Source: Flavobacterium sp. 102
GTDB taxonomy: Bacteria > Bacteroidota > Bacteroidia > Flavobacteriales > Flavobacteriaceae
Direction of reading: 5' to 3'
Assembly (NCBI RefSeq): GCF_003634615.1
Contig: NZ_RBKX01000001.1
Span: 992,001 to 1,056,000, forward strand
DNA: 64,000 nt
A program made the position numbers and the translations under genes. Under the pieces are notes generated by a model. That model ran no database searches. It had not been told where the DNA came from and was given only the letters and a program-made list of their open reading frames with translations. Positions 51,984 through 59,792 of the stretch are shown in pieces. Within the stretch, counting starts at the first letter, position 1, and the number at the start of each line of letters is the position of its first letter.

Positions 51984-53197
51984 AATAATTCTTTCATTTT
52001 TTTAGCAATCGCATTTGCCATTAAAGGCGGTACTGCATTACCAATTTGTTTAAATGCTGCTGAGCGTGACCCTTCAAAGTAAAAGTCATCGGGGAATGAT
52101 TGTAGTCTTGCTGCTTCGCGGACAGAAATAGAACGACATTGTTTAACATCCGGATGAATGTAGTGGTGACCATCTTTAGCAATATGTGCTACTACTGTAT
52201 GTGCTACACCGGTGCCATCAATAACTTTATATCTGTCAATAAACGAACTCTGATTTTTGTGTGATTTTAGCTCTTCGGGTAAATCAGGATATTTTAACCT
52301 TTCTTTTCCTTTGTCCCATTTTTGAATGGCTGTTTTGTAGATAGCTAAATCGCGGGGATTGTGTGGTCTTGAAATGTGTTGCGTTACAAAATCGACACCA
52401 TTACGTAGTTCAAAACGTTGTAGGTATTCGTTTTTGCTTTCGATATAAGGTGTTTTTTTAAATCCTTCGCCAGGTTTTAAAACCGGTAAATCGGCAAAAG
52501 CATCATTAACGGTATATTGTCTGACTATCTTTTTAAATTCAGGAAAACCAAAATCTTTTTCTTTTTTCCAACCTACTATGATTATACGTTTGCGAGCTTG
52601 AACTACCCCGTAGTCTGCTGCATTAAGCGTGTCATGATATACTTCATAACCAATTCTTCTGAAATAGGCTTTTAGGTTTTTGAAATGTTGTCCTTTGTTG
52701 GCACTTAACATGCCAGGAACGTTTTCAAAAACAAATGCTCTAGGTTCAAATTCTTTTAAAAATCTACCGTATTGAATGTATAATTTGTTACGAGGGTCAT
52801 TTTCAATATTCTCTTGATGTCTTCCCAACAAGGAATAGGCTTGGCAAGGTGGGCCACCAATTATTAAATCTATTTTCTTTTTTGATTTTTTGATGGTTTC
52901 GAAAATACCGGAAATAGTTTCATCATTAATTTCAATATTTAAAACAGAATCGATGATTTTTTTAGGAATATCTTTAAAGAAAGTCTCCTGATATATTTCT
53001 CCTTTGATGTATTGGTAATATAAATCGAGATTTTTTTTAGATTTCAAATAATGATAAGCAGCTCTTGTCTTAATTGTTTGACAGGCTTCGGGATTCATTT
53101 CTATGTGTGCAATCGGCTCGAACCCCGCATTGATAAAGCCTTCCGACATTCCGGAAGCTCCCGCAAAGAGGTCGATGTATGTTAATTTTTCGGTCAT
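51971..53197 (-). CDS. DNA (cytosine-5)-methyltransferase (cassette gene 1)
   Basis: 408 residues. Motif I DLFAGASGMSEGF (9-21), motif IV GGPPCQAYS with catalytic C118, motif VI ENV at 158-160, motif VIII QARKR at 200-204, a target recognition region of about 215-345, and motifs IX/X REAARLQSFPDDF and QIGNAVPP. All motifs needed for m5C methylation are present. An insertion between motifs III and IV (about 45-105) is larger than in small Dcm enzymes. It is the first gene of a three-gene leftward operon with the double-GHKL protein (13-bp overlap) and the receiver protein. No restriction nuclease or Vsr is adjacent. Target sequence cannot be read from sequence. Confidence 0.95.
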   Translation of the reverse strand: MTEKLTYIDLFAGASGMSEGFINAGFEPIAHIEMNPEACQTIKTRAAYHYLKSKKNLDLYYQYIKGEIYQETFFKDIPKKIIDSVLNIEINDETISGIFETIKKSKKKIDLIIGGPPCQAYSLLGRHQENIENDPRNKLYIQYGRFLKEFEPRAFVFENVPGMLSANKGQHFKNLKAYFRRIGYEVYHDTLNAADYGVVQARKRIIIVGWKKEKDFGFPEFKKIVRQYTVNDAFADLPVLKPGEGFKKTPYIESKNEYLQRFELRNGVDFVTQHISRPHNPRDLAIYKTAIQKWDKGKERLKYPDLPEELKSHKNQSSFIDRYKVIDGTGVAHTVVAHIAKDGHHYIHPDVKQCRSISVREAARLQSFPDDFYFEGSRSAAFKQIGNAVPPLMANAIAKKMKELLCQK

Positions 53198-53217
53198 GCG
53201 AAAAAAATAATTAATAA

Positions 53218-53251
53218 CAAAAGTATCGATAAAAATCTCTCAAAATACAAA
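53218..53251 (-). promoter_or_regulatory. Putative promoter of the methyltransferase cassette
   Basis: Minus strand TTTG (53251-53248), 22 nt, TACTTTTG (53225-53218), 20 bp before the ATG. A second TTTG at 53244-53241 would give a 15-nt spacer. Confidence 0.4.
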
Positions 53252-53330
53252 AAAATATTGAAAAGTACAGTATCATTAAATTTTTGTCAGAAGCTTTCTT
53301 TTTTATGAGTTTTGTTCGGTTGTGAATTAA

Positions 53331-53362
53331 AAAACCCCAAGCATTACTGCCTGGGGTTTTCC
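53331..53362. terminator. Terminator-like hairpin AACCCCA ... TGGGGTT
   Basis: AAAACCCCAAGCATTACTGCCTGGGGTTTTCC; a degenerate relative (AAAACCCCAAACATCACTGCTCGAGGTTTT) lies at about 54677. The pair brackets the REP/RAYT locus. Confidence 0.55.
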
Positions 53363-53392
53363 TTTATTATAAGGTGAATTATTATATCATTA

Positions 53393-53862
53393 TCCAGATA
53401 TCATCCCTGACGGGATTTTGTTGTTGTTTTTTATTCATGGGTTGAAACCCATGCTACCCATATTTAACCCCTAACGGGGTTGTGTTGTCGCGTTTATTTT
53501 TTTATCGATATTGAATCTCTACCGATATTAAACCCCTGACGGGATTTTGTTGTTGTTTTTTATTCATGGGTTGAAACCCATGCTACCCATATTTAACCCC
53601 TAACTGGGTTGTGTTGTTGTGTGTGTTTTTATCGATAATGAATCTCTACCGATATTGGACCCCTAACGGGGTTGTGTGGATTTGTGTTTTTTTGCCGAAA
53701 TTGAATCTCTACCGATATTGAATCCCTGACGGGATTTTGTTGTTGTGTGTGTTTTATCGATATTGGGGTCCTAAGGGTTGTATGGATTTAGTAATCCCTT
53801 TAGGGATTGAATAAGGGTAGTAGGAGGGATATCATTTGATAAAAATCCCTTTAGGGATGATA
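53393..53862. repeat. REP-like repeat cluster, left of the RAYT gene
   Basis: Two copies, 129 bp apart (53405 and 53534), of a unit with CCCTGACGGGATTTTGTTGTTG, ATTCATGGGTTGAAACCCATGCTACCCATA, CCCCTAACGGGGTTGTGTTGT and TATCGATATTGAATCTCTACCGATAT. Shorter copies (CCCTAACGGGG, CCCTGACGGG, CCCTTTAGGGAT) follow to 53862. Each core is a small GC-rich palindrome followed by a GTT-rich tail, the typical substrate of RAYT transposases. Confidence 0.85.
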
Positions 53863-53866
53863 TAAA

Positions 53867-54328
53867 TTACAAGGGTTCTTTAAAAATATATCTTTCATCA
53901 TGATCAACCTCAAATAATTTTAAGAATTCTAAATATTCTTCCCGAAAAGTTTTTACTGAGTGATGTTGCTCTTGATTGTTAATATAATTAATAACATTAT
54001 TTACTTGTGACTTTGAATAAGAAAACGCACCATAACCTTCCTGCCATTCAAAATTGACTTTAAGAAACTTCTTTTCATTTATCCATTTTGATGAATTTCC
54101 TTTGATGTCTTGTAGTAAATCAGAAAGGGATTGTGTTGGACGCATGCCAATAAAGATGTGAATATGGTCGGACATACCGTTAATAGCTAATAATTTATGA
54201 TTGTGGTTTTTAATTATTCCGGCTATGTATTGGTACAATTCGTTTTTGAATGAAGAATTGATTAATGCATTCCGGTGTTTTACAGCGAAAACCAATTGAA
54301 TATGTATTTGTGTGTAGGTGTTTGCCAT
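53867..54328 (-). CDS. IS200-like REP-associated tyrosine transposase (RAYT)
   Basis: 153 residues of the Y1 HUH transposase family. Seen: IHIQLVFAVKHRNALI at the start, the metal-binding HIH at H55-x-H57 (SDHIHIFIG), ALQDIKGNSSKWINE-type central block (SDLLQDIKGNSSKW), EWQEGYGAFSYSKSQ and catalytic Y115 in VINYINNQEQHH. The gene is intact and embedded in REP clusters on both sides, with the repeat cores 5' and 3' of it, and has no IS200 ends of its own. This is the usual layout of a domesticated RAYT that spreads or processes REPs. Confidence 0.93.
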   Translation of the reverse strand: MANTYTQIHIQLVFAVKHRNALINSSFKNELYQYIAGIIKNHNHKLLAINGMSDHIHIFIGMRPTQSLSDLLQDIKGNSSKWINEKKFLKVNFEWQEGYGAFSYSKSQVNNVINYINNQEQHHSVKTFREEYLEFLKLFEVDHDERYIFKEPL

Positions 54329-54329
54329 T

Positions 54330-54597
54330 TACCGATATATCATCCCTAGCGGGATTTTGTTGTTGTGCGTATTTATTTTACCGATATTGAATCTCTACCG
54401 ATATATCATCCCTGACGGGATTTTGTTGTTGTGCGTATTTTTTTTACCGATATTGAATCTCTACCGATATATCATCCCTGACGGGATTTTGTTGTTGTGC
54501 GTATTTATTTTTCTACCGATATATCATCCCTGACGGGATTTTGTTGTTGTGCGTATTTATTTTTCTACCGATATTTAATTCCTAACGGGATTGTTTG
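54330..54597. repeat. REP-like repeat cluster, right of the RAYT gene
   Basis: Four copies of ACCGATATATCATCCCTGACGGGA (first copy CTAGCGGG) followed by TTTTGTTGTTGTGCGTATT, plus a fifth variant (ATTCCTAACGGGATTG). The spacing is 66 or 53 bp. The palindromic core CCCTGACGGG plus GTTGTTG tail matches the left cluster. Confidence 0.88.
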
Positions 54598-54798
54598 ATT
54601 TTGTAGCACATCAATTTTTGCTAAAATAAGAAATGATGAAGTTTTTTTGTTACACTTTTAGTATACATTTTAATATAAAACCCCAAACATCACTGCTCGA
54701 GGTTTTACACATGTAGAGTGCTGTCTAATTATTTATTCACAACCAAGAACTCAGAACGGCTGTATTAAGCATGTTGTTCTTCGCTGCAGTTTTTCTGT
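54598..54798. other. Spacer between REP cluster and umuD
   Basis: About 200 bp with a weak terminator-like hairpin near 54677-54710 (AAAACCCCAAACATC / GCTCGAGGTTTTAC). No gene seen. Confidence 0.4.
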
Positions 54799-55233
54799 TT
54801 ACACACTTTTAATCACATAAGTCACGATCCCCCAAATAACCAACTTATTGTCTTCGGTCACTTTAATTGGTTGGAATGACGCATTTTCGGGCATAAGATA
54901 GACTGCGTCTTTTTCGACCTTGATGCGTTTTACGGTAAATTCGCCGTCAATGAGACAAACGGCAATTTTACCATCTGTGGGTTCTATGCTTCGGTCGATG
55001 ACCATGATGTCGCCATCGTCTATACCGGCGCCTATCATGGAAGTCCCATCGGCTTTGGCGTAGAAAGTGGCTTCGAAGTTTTTGACCAATACTTTGTCTA
55101 GACTGATTTGGCTTCCTTCAAAATCGGTCGCCGGTGAGGGGAAACCTGCTTTGATGCCGCCTTCAAAATAGGGGAGTGTTTTCGGATTTTCGACATCGGG
55201 CTTGAAGAAAGTAAGTTTGTTTTTTATCGACAT
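54799..55233 (-). CDS. umuD: UmuD-like translesion polymerase V autoproteolytic subunit
   Basis: 144 residues of the S24 (LexA/UmuD) family. Self-cleavage site A29-G30 (GIKAGFPSPATD), catalytic Ser S65 in DGTSMIGAGI and Lys K102 in EFTVKRI are all present, so RecA-stimulated autoprocessing should work. UmuD' joins UmuC to form an error-prone polymerase. It overlaps the end of umuC by 10 bp; here umuC comes first and umuD second, the reverse of the E. coli order. Confidence 0.93.
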   Translation of the reverse strand: MSIKNKLTFFKPDVENPKTLPYFEGGIKAGFPSPATDFEGSQISLDKVLVKNFEATFYAKADGTSMIGAGIDDGDIMVIDRSIEPTDGKIAVCLIDGEFTVKRIKVEKDAVYLMPENASFQPIKVTEDNKLVIWGIVTYVIKSV

Positions 55234-56489
55234 TGTACTTTCATTATTTCATTAAAATCGGTGGTGTATTTTTTCGACAGGAAATTTTGATTCATTTTCC
55301 AGGTGCGTTGTAAATCTTGACTGCCCAATCGTATTTTGCGTTCGCCGGTCTTTTTATAATAGTCATCCATCACTTGCATGATTTTCAAATGTTTCGGATT
55401 TTCTTCTTCAAACAAATGGAACTGTTTTTGGTTTTCGGGAATGATTTCGGTGACGATGACGCCCGCTTTTTTATAGATTTCGCCTTCTTCAAAAACGTCT
55501 TTCAGCATTTTTACGGCCAGGCTGCTGATCGTGATGGAAGAATTACTGGCAAAAGGCAGCGTTTCCATTTTGTAGAAATTATAACGCGATCTTTCGGTTT
55601 TGTATTTGTCTTTTCTTAAATACAGGATCACGCCATGGCAACAGGATTGCTGCTTGCGGAGCTTTTCGGCACAAACGGTAGCAAAGGTAGAAACGCGTTC
55701 TTTCATTTCGTCTAAAGTAGTGATGTTACCGGCAAAACTTCGGGTGATGGCGATGGTTTTCTTGTCTTTGGGCAATTCCATTTCTAAGACCGATTTCCCT
55801 TCGAGCTCATACTTTAATCGCAAACCTACTACGCCCATAGTGGTTTTGATAAAGGGTTCGTTGTGTGGCAAAGTGAAATCATACGCGGTGTTGATGTTCT
55901 TGGCCTTCATTTTTTTAGTCAGGCGAAAGCCAATGCCCCAAACATCTTCAATCTTAGTCCATTTCAAGGCTTTTAAGCGCTTTTCTTCTGAATCGATTAC
56001 GTAGACGCCTTGCGTTCTTTCGGGATACTTACGGGCTATTTTATTGGCGACTTTTGAAAGTGCTTTGGTTTCGGCAAAGCCAACGGATACCGGAATGCTG
56101 AGCCATTTCATGATGCGGCTTTTCATCTGCAAACCATAATCGTGAAAGTCGGGTATTTTTACGCCGTCAAAATTCATAAAAGCTTCGTCTATACTGTAAG
56201 GTTCGACATGTGGTGTAAAGCCTTCGAGTATTTTCATCACGCGATTACTCAAATCGCCGTACAGTGCATAATTGGACGAAAAGACCTGGATGTTTTTGGC
56301 TTGGAGTTCTTGGCGTACTTTAAACTCAGGCGCGCCCATCGGAATGCCGAGTGCTTTGGCTTCATCACTGCGCGAGATAATACAACCATCGTTATTGGAT
56401 AAAATAACAATGGGTTTCCCAACCAATTGCGGCTGAAAAACACGTTCGCACGAAGCGTAAAAATTATTGCAATCGACTAAAGCATACAT
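55224..56489 (-). CDS. umuC: Y-family DNA polymerase V catalytic subunit
   Basis: 421 residues. The N-terminal palm has MYALVDCNNFYASCERVFQP (D6 metal ligand) and YSIDEAFM (catalytic D/E). Helix-hairpin-helix elements follow (VWGIGFRLTKKMKAKNI), then the little finger (about 240-350) and a UmuC C-terminal DUF4113 region with RKIRLGSQDLQRTWKMNQNFLSKKYTTDF. It copies damaged DNA during the SOS response. A small dyad (TGTAAAGTTACA) lies 3-14 nt upstream of the ATG and may be an operator. Confidence 0.95.
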   Translation of the reverse strand: MYALVDCNNFYASCERVFQPQLVGKPIVILSNNDGCIISRSDEAKALGIPMGAPEFKVRQELQAKNIQVFSSNYALYGDLSNRVMKILEGFTPHVEPYSIDEAFMNFDGVKIPDFHDYGLQMKSRIMKWLSIPVSVGFAETKALSKVANKIARKYPERTQGVYVIDSEEKRLKALKWTKIEDVWGIGFRLTKKMKAKNINTAYDFTLPHNEPFIKTTMGVVGLRLKYELEGKSVLEMELPKDKKTIAITRSFAGNITTLDEMKERVSTFATVCAEKLRKQQSCCHGVILYLRKDKYKTERSRYNFYKMETLPFASNSSITISSLAVKMLKDVFEEGEIYKKAGVIVTEIIPENQKQFHLFEEENPKHLKIMQVMDDYYKKTGERKIRLGSQDLQRTWKMNQNFLSKKYTTDFNEIMKVQCR

Positions 56490-56491
56490 CT

Positions 56492-56503
56492 TGTAAAGTT
56501 ACA
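56492..56503. promoter_or_regulatory. Dyad TGTAA-AG-TTACA directly upstream of umuC
   Basis: Inverted repeat of 5 bp with a 2-nt centre, 3 nt from the start codon, overlapping the ribosome-binding position. A candidate SOS or other repressor site; no second copy seen. Confidence 0.3.
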
Positions 56504-56898
56504 CATTAGAGGTTTATTTCTTAGATGTGTTGATAAATAAAGAAATATTATTGGAAGTTTATCTTCTTTTGTCTTGAAACAAAAGAAGCAAAAATTACTC
56601 ATGCTTTTTATATTGTTTTTTAGAGGAATTCGTGAACCTTCGGTTTCAAGGCTTGACCCGAGTCCGAAGGACGAACGGATGAAATAATCTTCGGCGGTCA
56701 ATTTTGGGTTTCAAGTCCTAAAAGAAAAAAACTCACTTCGTTCAGACAGTTTTTCTTTTTGCGGACTTTTCAACCCATTGACTCTCGCCTGCCAGATTCT
56801 AAGGCCGAGACCTTGCTTTAACTAATATCTTGACTGTTATTGATTTCCGATAAGCAATAAAAAACCACCAAAATTACTCTTGATGGCTTAGCTGTGTT
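56504..56898. other. Gene-free region with hairpin repeats
   Basis: Contains a 26-nt hairpin CTTCTTTTGT-CTTGAA-ACAAAAGAAG (56563-56588) and Tyr/Cys-poor filler with GAACCTTCGGTTTC and AAAGAAAAAAACTCACTTCG words, then a terminator AACCACCAAAATTACTCTTGATGG (about 56860-56890) for the gene at 56899. It resembles decayed repeat DNA. Confidence 0.5.
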
Positions 56899-57384
56899 TT
56901 AAGATTGTACCTCAGGATTAAGGTTGTTTTCCTTTTTGCTTTTGAAGAAAAGCCAACCTAAAGTTCCTGCCATCAGTAATATCCAAAACAGTGGTGTGAA
57001 GATGGTATAAATAGGTGTTAAAATATCGTACCGTAAATAGGGATTGGGATTGGTATAGTCTTCGGGAGTGATTAGAAGCCAATCTTGAACCCCATCATAA
57101 AGGTTGACTGACATTAAAACGATAACAATGATTCGCAAGATTTGAAGTGTTTTGCTCGCTGAACTTCTGGAGGACATCAAACCAATCAGTATAAATATCA
57201 TGGCACTCATGTAGCCTCTGCCAAATCCCCAACCGGTGTAAGGCATTAAAGAAGTTCTTAATTCTTTATTGATGTCTAACCTCAAATAAAAGCTAAAAGT
57301 TGTAATGGCAAGGCAAAAAATAAAAAAGACGACAATATCATAAGGAATACGTTTGAGAATAGCCGATACACTTGTGTTTTCCAT
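56899..57384 (-). CDS. Small four-helix membrane protein, unknown
   Basis: 161 residues with hydrophobic segments at about 12-32 (IVVFFIFCLAITTFSFYL), 55-73 (GYMSAMIFILIGLMSS), 82-100 (LQILRIIVIVLMSVNLY) and 128-148 (IYTIFTPLFWILLMAGTLGWLFF). The last is followed by a basic tail KSKKENNLNPEVQS. No recognised family and no catalytic motif. It lies downstream of the 86-bp nuoN-tail copy. Its own terminator (about 56860) resembles those at 57441 and 58353, so it may once have been next to nuoN. Confidence 0.75.
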   Translation of the reverse strand: MENTSVSAILKRIPYDIVVFFIFCLAITTFSFYLRLDINKELRTSLMPYTGWGFGRGYMSAMIFILIGLMSSRSSASKTLQILRIIVIVLMSVNLYDGVQDWLLITPEDYTNPNPYLRYDILTPIYTIFTPLFWILLMAGTLGWLFFKSKKENNLNPEVQS

Positions 57385-57437
57385 TTGTGATTTGATTTTT
57401 AATCCCCAAATATAAGACTTTATCTAAAAGAGGATAA

Positions 57438-57523
57438 AACAAAAAAACCACCAAAATTGCTTTTGATGGTTATGGTATAATGAAGTAAGGAACTTTTTAG
57501 TTCAGTAAATTAGCTACAAATGA
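57438..57523. repeat. 86-bp direct repeat, copy of the nuoN 3' end and terminator (left copy)
   Basis: Matches 58350-58435 at 84 of 86 positions. On the minus strand it reads SFVANLLN-stop (with a CTG leader codon) followed by the nuoN terminator hairpin AACCATCAAAAGCAATTTTGGTGG. It begins 3 bp after the stop of the GreA/Rnk-like gene. Confidence 0.92.
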
Positions 57524-57526
57524 CAG

Positions 57527-57904
57527 CTATGCAAATCGCTCCACTTTTAGAATCTCTAAGTGTTTTGTACCATTCTTAAAAGGCCATGCTATGGAGTCAC
57601 CTACTTTATAGCCTACTAAGGCTAGTCCTATTTCTGTGAGTATAGATTTAGTGTTATTTCTTTGTTTGGCTTTATCAGGAGCAACAAAAACATGGACCTC
57701 TTCTTCATTAGTTGTAAGGTCTTTAATGGTAACGCGTGAATCTATAGTAACTACATTTTCGGGTAGCATTTTTCTGGGTACTTGTACCGCATTCTTTAAT
57801 TCCAACTTTAAGATTTCTTCTTCCGTTGGAGTTACTTTTTTTCTTCTGATATGATCTTTTATTAAATCATAAATTCCTGTTGTTAAAATGATATTTTGTG
57901 ACAT
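57527..57904 (-). CDS. GreA/GreB-Rnk-like transcription elongation factor domain protein
   Basis: 125 residues. The C-terminal FKBP-like domain of GreA/Rnk is clear: VTIDSRVTIKDLTTNEEEVHVFVAPDKAK and IGLALVGYKVGDSIAWPFKNGTKHLEILKVE, where GYKVGD is the family hallmark. The N-terminal part is short (MSQNIILTTGIYDLIKDHIRRKKVT), so it lacks a full GreA coiled coil and resembles Rnk. Such proteins bind RNA polymerase near the secondary channel; direct function here is inferred. The gene sits between two 86-bp repeats of the nuoN end, suggesting arrival by insertion or duplication. A gap of about 500 bp separates it from nuoN. Confidence 0.88.
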   Translation of the reverse strand: MSQNIILTTGIYDLIKDHIRRKKVTPTEEEILKLELKNAVQVPRKMLPENVVTIDSRVTIKDLTTNEEEVHVFVAPDKAKQRNNTKSILTEIGLALVGYKVGDSIAWPFKNGTKHLEILKVERFA

Positions 57905-58349
57905 TATATTTTATTTGAAAATCAATCCTTTTGATGAGTTTTACTAAAGACCCAAACATTAAATTTCGCACAACAACGCAAGATTGTTATTTAATGCATA
58001 AAGCGTCATCAAACAGGGATTGAAGATTTGTAATTATCGTTAAAGGAAATGGATGTTCCCTGCCTCGGGTTGTGGCAGGGCTTACTTAATAAAAGCTTTT
58101 GAAGTCTTTAAAAAAGCATCGTCAAGGAGATAAGTCAATGACAACATCGGCCAAGATAGGCACGTTTCTTTGTGAAAAAATTGTTGTGAAGTCATTGTCT
58201 TATGGTTTTAAAACGAATGGTCTAATTTACACTATTCAGAAGCTTTAAAAAAGGATTTTAGTAAAGATTAACAAATCACCAGGTTTCGGAGTAGAATGAA
58301 ATCTTGTAGCGATTATTGAAATATAGTAAAGGACATTGATTAGTAGCGG
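57905..58349. other. Gene-free region between the two nuoN-end repeats
   Basis: AT-rich, no recognised gene, tRNA or strong hairpin. Together with the GreA/Rnk-like gene it makes up the roughly 0.83 kb bracketed by the 86-bp direct repeats. Confidence 0.5.
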
Positions 58350-58435
58350 AACAAAAAAACCACCAAAATTGCTTTTGATGGTTATGGTATAATGAAGTAA
58401 GGAACTTTTTAGTTCAATAAATTAGTTACAAATGA
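58350..58435. repeat. 86-bp direct repeat at the true nuoN 3' end (right copy)
   Basis: Contains the last nine codons of nuoN (SFVTNLLN and stop) and its terminator AACCATCAAAAGC-AATTTTGGTGG followed by T7. Differs from the left copy at two positions. Confidence 0.92.
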
Positions 58436-59788
58436 AGGATAGATTCCCATGGCAATGTTTAATACAATAGCAACTACCGCTACGAAGTAATACACAAACG
58501 GAACCGGTTGTTTGTCTTCAGTAGCTTCTTTAGTGTACATGGCTAAAATCAATTTGAAATAATAACCGACACTGATGATTGAGTTGATCACCCCAACAAT
58601 CACCAAGAATAAATACCCTGATTTAATGGTGTCGCTAAACAACATAAACTTAGCAAAGAATCCGGAGAAAATTGGAATTCCCGCCATGGATAAAAGCGAA
58701 GCGGTTAATACCGCTGCCATTAACGGATTGGTTTTGCCTAAACCGTTGAAGTTGGCTGTGGCTTCGTTGTCCTTGTTGCGTGTTACATAAATGATTACGG
58801 CAAAAGAAGCAATTCCCGCTAAAGCATAAGCGGCGGTGTAATAAAATAAAGTACTTGCCGCAGTCGATAAACTTAAAACGGCCATTAACATAAATCCGGC
58901 GTGGGATATTCCGGAGAAAGCCAACATGCGTTTTACATTGTCCTGACGCAACGCCATGATATTTCCGATGGTCATTGACAATATTGAAACCACTACGATT
59001 ACCATTTCAAAAGTTGGCGTTAACGATGAGGTCATGCTGCTTAATATTTTGTACAAAGCGGCCATAGCTACTACTTTGGCTAAAGTACTCATGGTTGCGG
59101 TGGTCATTGATGGCGAACCTTCGTAAACATCCGGTGCCCAGAAATGGAAAGGCGCTGCTGCGATTTTAAACAACATTCCAATAATCATTAATGTGATGCC
59201 TATTGGGAACCAAATTGGCAATCCTAAACCAGAAGATAAGTCTTTGATTTCTGCTAAGTTGAAATAACCTGTCGCTCCATAAATCAAACAGATTCCGAAT
59301 AAGATGATCCCGGAAGCAAATGATCCCATGAGGAAGTATTTCATTCCGGCTTCGTTACTTTTTACATCTAATCTTCGGCTTGCCGCCAAAACATATAAAG
59401 CGATTGACAACACTTCAATCCCTAAGAAAAACATGGATAAGTTGGCAAAAGAAACCATCGCCACCGCTCCGGCCAAAAGAAATACTTTGATGGCGATAAA
59501 GTCGGATATTTTGGTTTGGTGGTCTTTGTAGAAATCACCGCTTAAGGCGACTAAAAAGATAGTAAGTAAAATAAATAAAGAAGAGAAAGCGTTCGAAAAA
59601 GAATCGACAGCAATCATACTAGCGTATTTCTCATCAATACTTGGGTCAATTGCCCAAAGATTTAAGGATATACCTAAAATGGCAAGTAAACCTATTACAG
59701 TAACTGGAACCAGTAGTTTTCTTAAATTGAAAATTTCTGCCAACAGACAAAAAACGCCTAATGATACTATTGTTATTAATACTTGCAT
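58409..59788 (-). CDS. nuoN: NADH-quinone oxidoreductase subunit N
   Basis: 459 residues, about 14 membrane helices, proton-translocating antiporter-like subunit of complex I. Seen: the Glu/Lys-bearing core AAPFHFWAPDVYEGSPSMTTATMSTLAKV (about 215-245) and MRQDNVKRMLAFSGISHAGFMLM-type lysine region (ALRQDNVKRMLAFSGISHAG), plus LLSMAGIPIFSGFFAK. It is the last gene of the nuo operon, 4 bp after nuoM. Its final codons and terminator are duplicated about 0.9 kb downstream. Confidence 0.96.
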   Translation of the reverse strand: MQVLITIVSLGVFCLLAEIFNLRKLLVPVTVIGLLAILGISLNLWAIDPSIDEKYASMIAVDSFSNAFSSLFILLTIFLVALSGDFYKDHQTKISDFIAIKVFLLAGAVAMVSFANLSMFFLGIEVLSIALYVLAASRRLDVKSNEAGMKYFLMGSFASGIILFGICLIYGATGYFNLAEIKDLSSGLGLPIWFPIGITLMIIGMLFKIAAAPFHFWAPDVYEGSPSMTTATMSTLAKVVAMAALYKILSSMTSSLTPTFEMVIVVVSILSMTIGNIMALRQDNVKRMLAFSGISHAGFMLMAVLSLSTAASTLFYYTAAYALAGIASFAVIIYVTRNKDNEATANFNGLGKTNPLMAAVLTASLLSMAGIPIFSGFFAKFMLFSDTIKSGYLFLVIVGVINSIISVGYYFKLILAMYTKEATEDKQPVPFVYYFVAVVAIVLNIAMGIYPSFVTNLLN

Positions 59789-59792
59789 TTTA

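Noticed and set aside
48450..53197. Classical type II restriction-modification system
   Set aside because: No restriction endonuclease or Vsr-like gene is adjacent; partners are a GHKL/kinase-like protein and a receiver protein.
54318..54533. 71-codon frame with IPDGILLLCVF repeats
   Set aside because: Translation of the REP repeat units, not a gene.
53393..54597. CRISPR array
   Set aside because: Units vary in length, contain palindromic cores with GTT tails, lack regular unique spacers, have no cas genes, and surround a RAYT transposase.
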